NCBI GenBank assembly: GCA_001603335.1
Contig: LUYR01000198.1
Coordinates: 1 to 6,428, forward strand
DNA from: Rhodospirillales bacterium Alpha_05
GTDB lineage: Bacteria; Pseudomonadota; Alphaproteobacteria; Rhodospirillales; Rhodospirillaceae
Direction: 5' to 3'
Length of the DNA: 6,428 nucleotides
This document shows positions 6,337 to 6,428 of the stretch, piece by piece. The position numbers and the translations under genes were made by a program. Within the stretch, counting starts at the first letter, position 1; every line of letters begins with the position of its first letter. The notes beneath the pieces were generated by a model. It was not told the origin of the DNA, made no database searches, and worked only from the letters and a program-made list of their open reading frames with translations.

Positions 6337-6428
6337 CTAGGGTGGGGGCAGGTCGGCGCGGGCGCGCATCACGGTGTCGGCGATTCCCGGCGCGGCGGCG
6401 GCGGCGATCAGGTCCGCGGCCCGGCCCC
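6337..6428 (-). CDS. Unidentified protein, 3' end only
   Basis: The last 29 codons of a minus-strand frame, ending in TAG (6337-6339), enter from the right edge. The visible C-terminus is Ala-rich (Gly-Arg-Ala-Ala-Asp-Leu-Ile, then five Ala) and ends Arg-Ala-Asp-Leu-Pro-Pro-Pro. Twenty-seven of the 29 sense codons end in G or C, as in the neighbouring true genes, which supports coding. The stop lies just before the prs promoter-like sequence. The piece is too short and too low in complexity to name a family. It could also be a chance frame in GC-rich DNA. Confidence 0.5.
   Translation of the reverse strand, partial: GRAADLIAAAAAPGIADTVMRARADLPPP

Overview
The window is about 6.4 kb of very GC-rich bacterial chromosome with dense, short-gapped genes and strong G/C bias at third codon positions. 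The run prs - rplY - pth - ychF, together with a bL25 of the long type that carries a C-terminal TL5/CTC-like domain, fits an alphaproteobacterium, plausibly of the Rhodospirillales. That placement is inferred from gene order and composition, not from a marker-gene comparison. I see no transposase, integrase, phage gene, CRISPR array, tRNA or rRNA. I did not find an undescribed multi-gene system. The window is mostly housekeeping, and its interest lies in the regulatory and repeat DNA between genes.

Left part (1-2570). The minus strand holds the 5' end of a lipoprotein gene (1-100). Upstream of it lies a perfect TGTGA-N6-TCACA site (174-189) of the CRP type. Next is a minus-strand alpha/beta hydrolase of the dienelactone hydrolase family (214-879). 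It is divergent from a plus-strand ten-helix EamA/DMT transporter (1006-1941). The transporter's end overlaps, tail to tail by 41 bases, the end of a minus-strand TetR-type repressor (1901-2509). The repressor has its own promoter-like sequence with an 18-bp perfect inverted repeat (2526-2543) over the -10 box, the usual layout for autorepression.

Middle (2570-2773). About 200 bases carry no gene. They hold a nested set of strong hairpins arranged as two inverted, related arms around a 29-bp imperfect palindrome. This looks like a REP/REPIN-type intergenic repeat that may also serve as the terminator after ychF.

Right part (2774-6428). Four minus-strand genes form a likely operon read right to left: prs (PRPP synthetase), rplY (ribosomal protein bL25), pth (peptidyl-tRNA hydrolase) and ychF (ribosome-associated ATPase). 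A promoter-like sequence precedes prs. The 118-base gap between prs and rplY contains three hairpins. Two of them overlap and cannot form fully together, and one ends a single base from the rplY ribosome binding site. The group links nucleotide and amino-acid precursor supply (PRPP) to ribosome function and peptidyl-tRNA recycling. The last 92 bases are the 3' end of an unidentified minus-strand gene.
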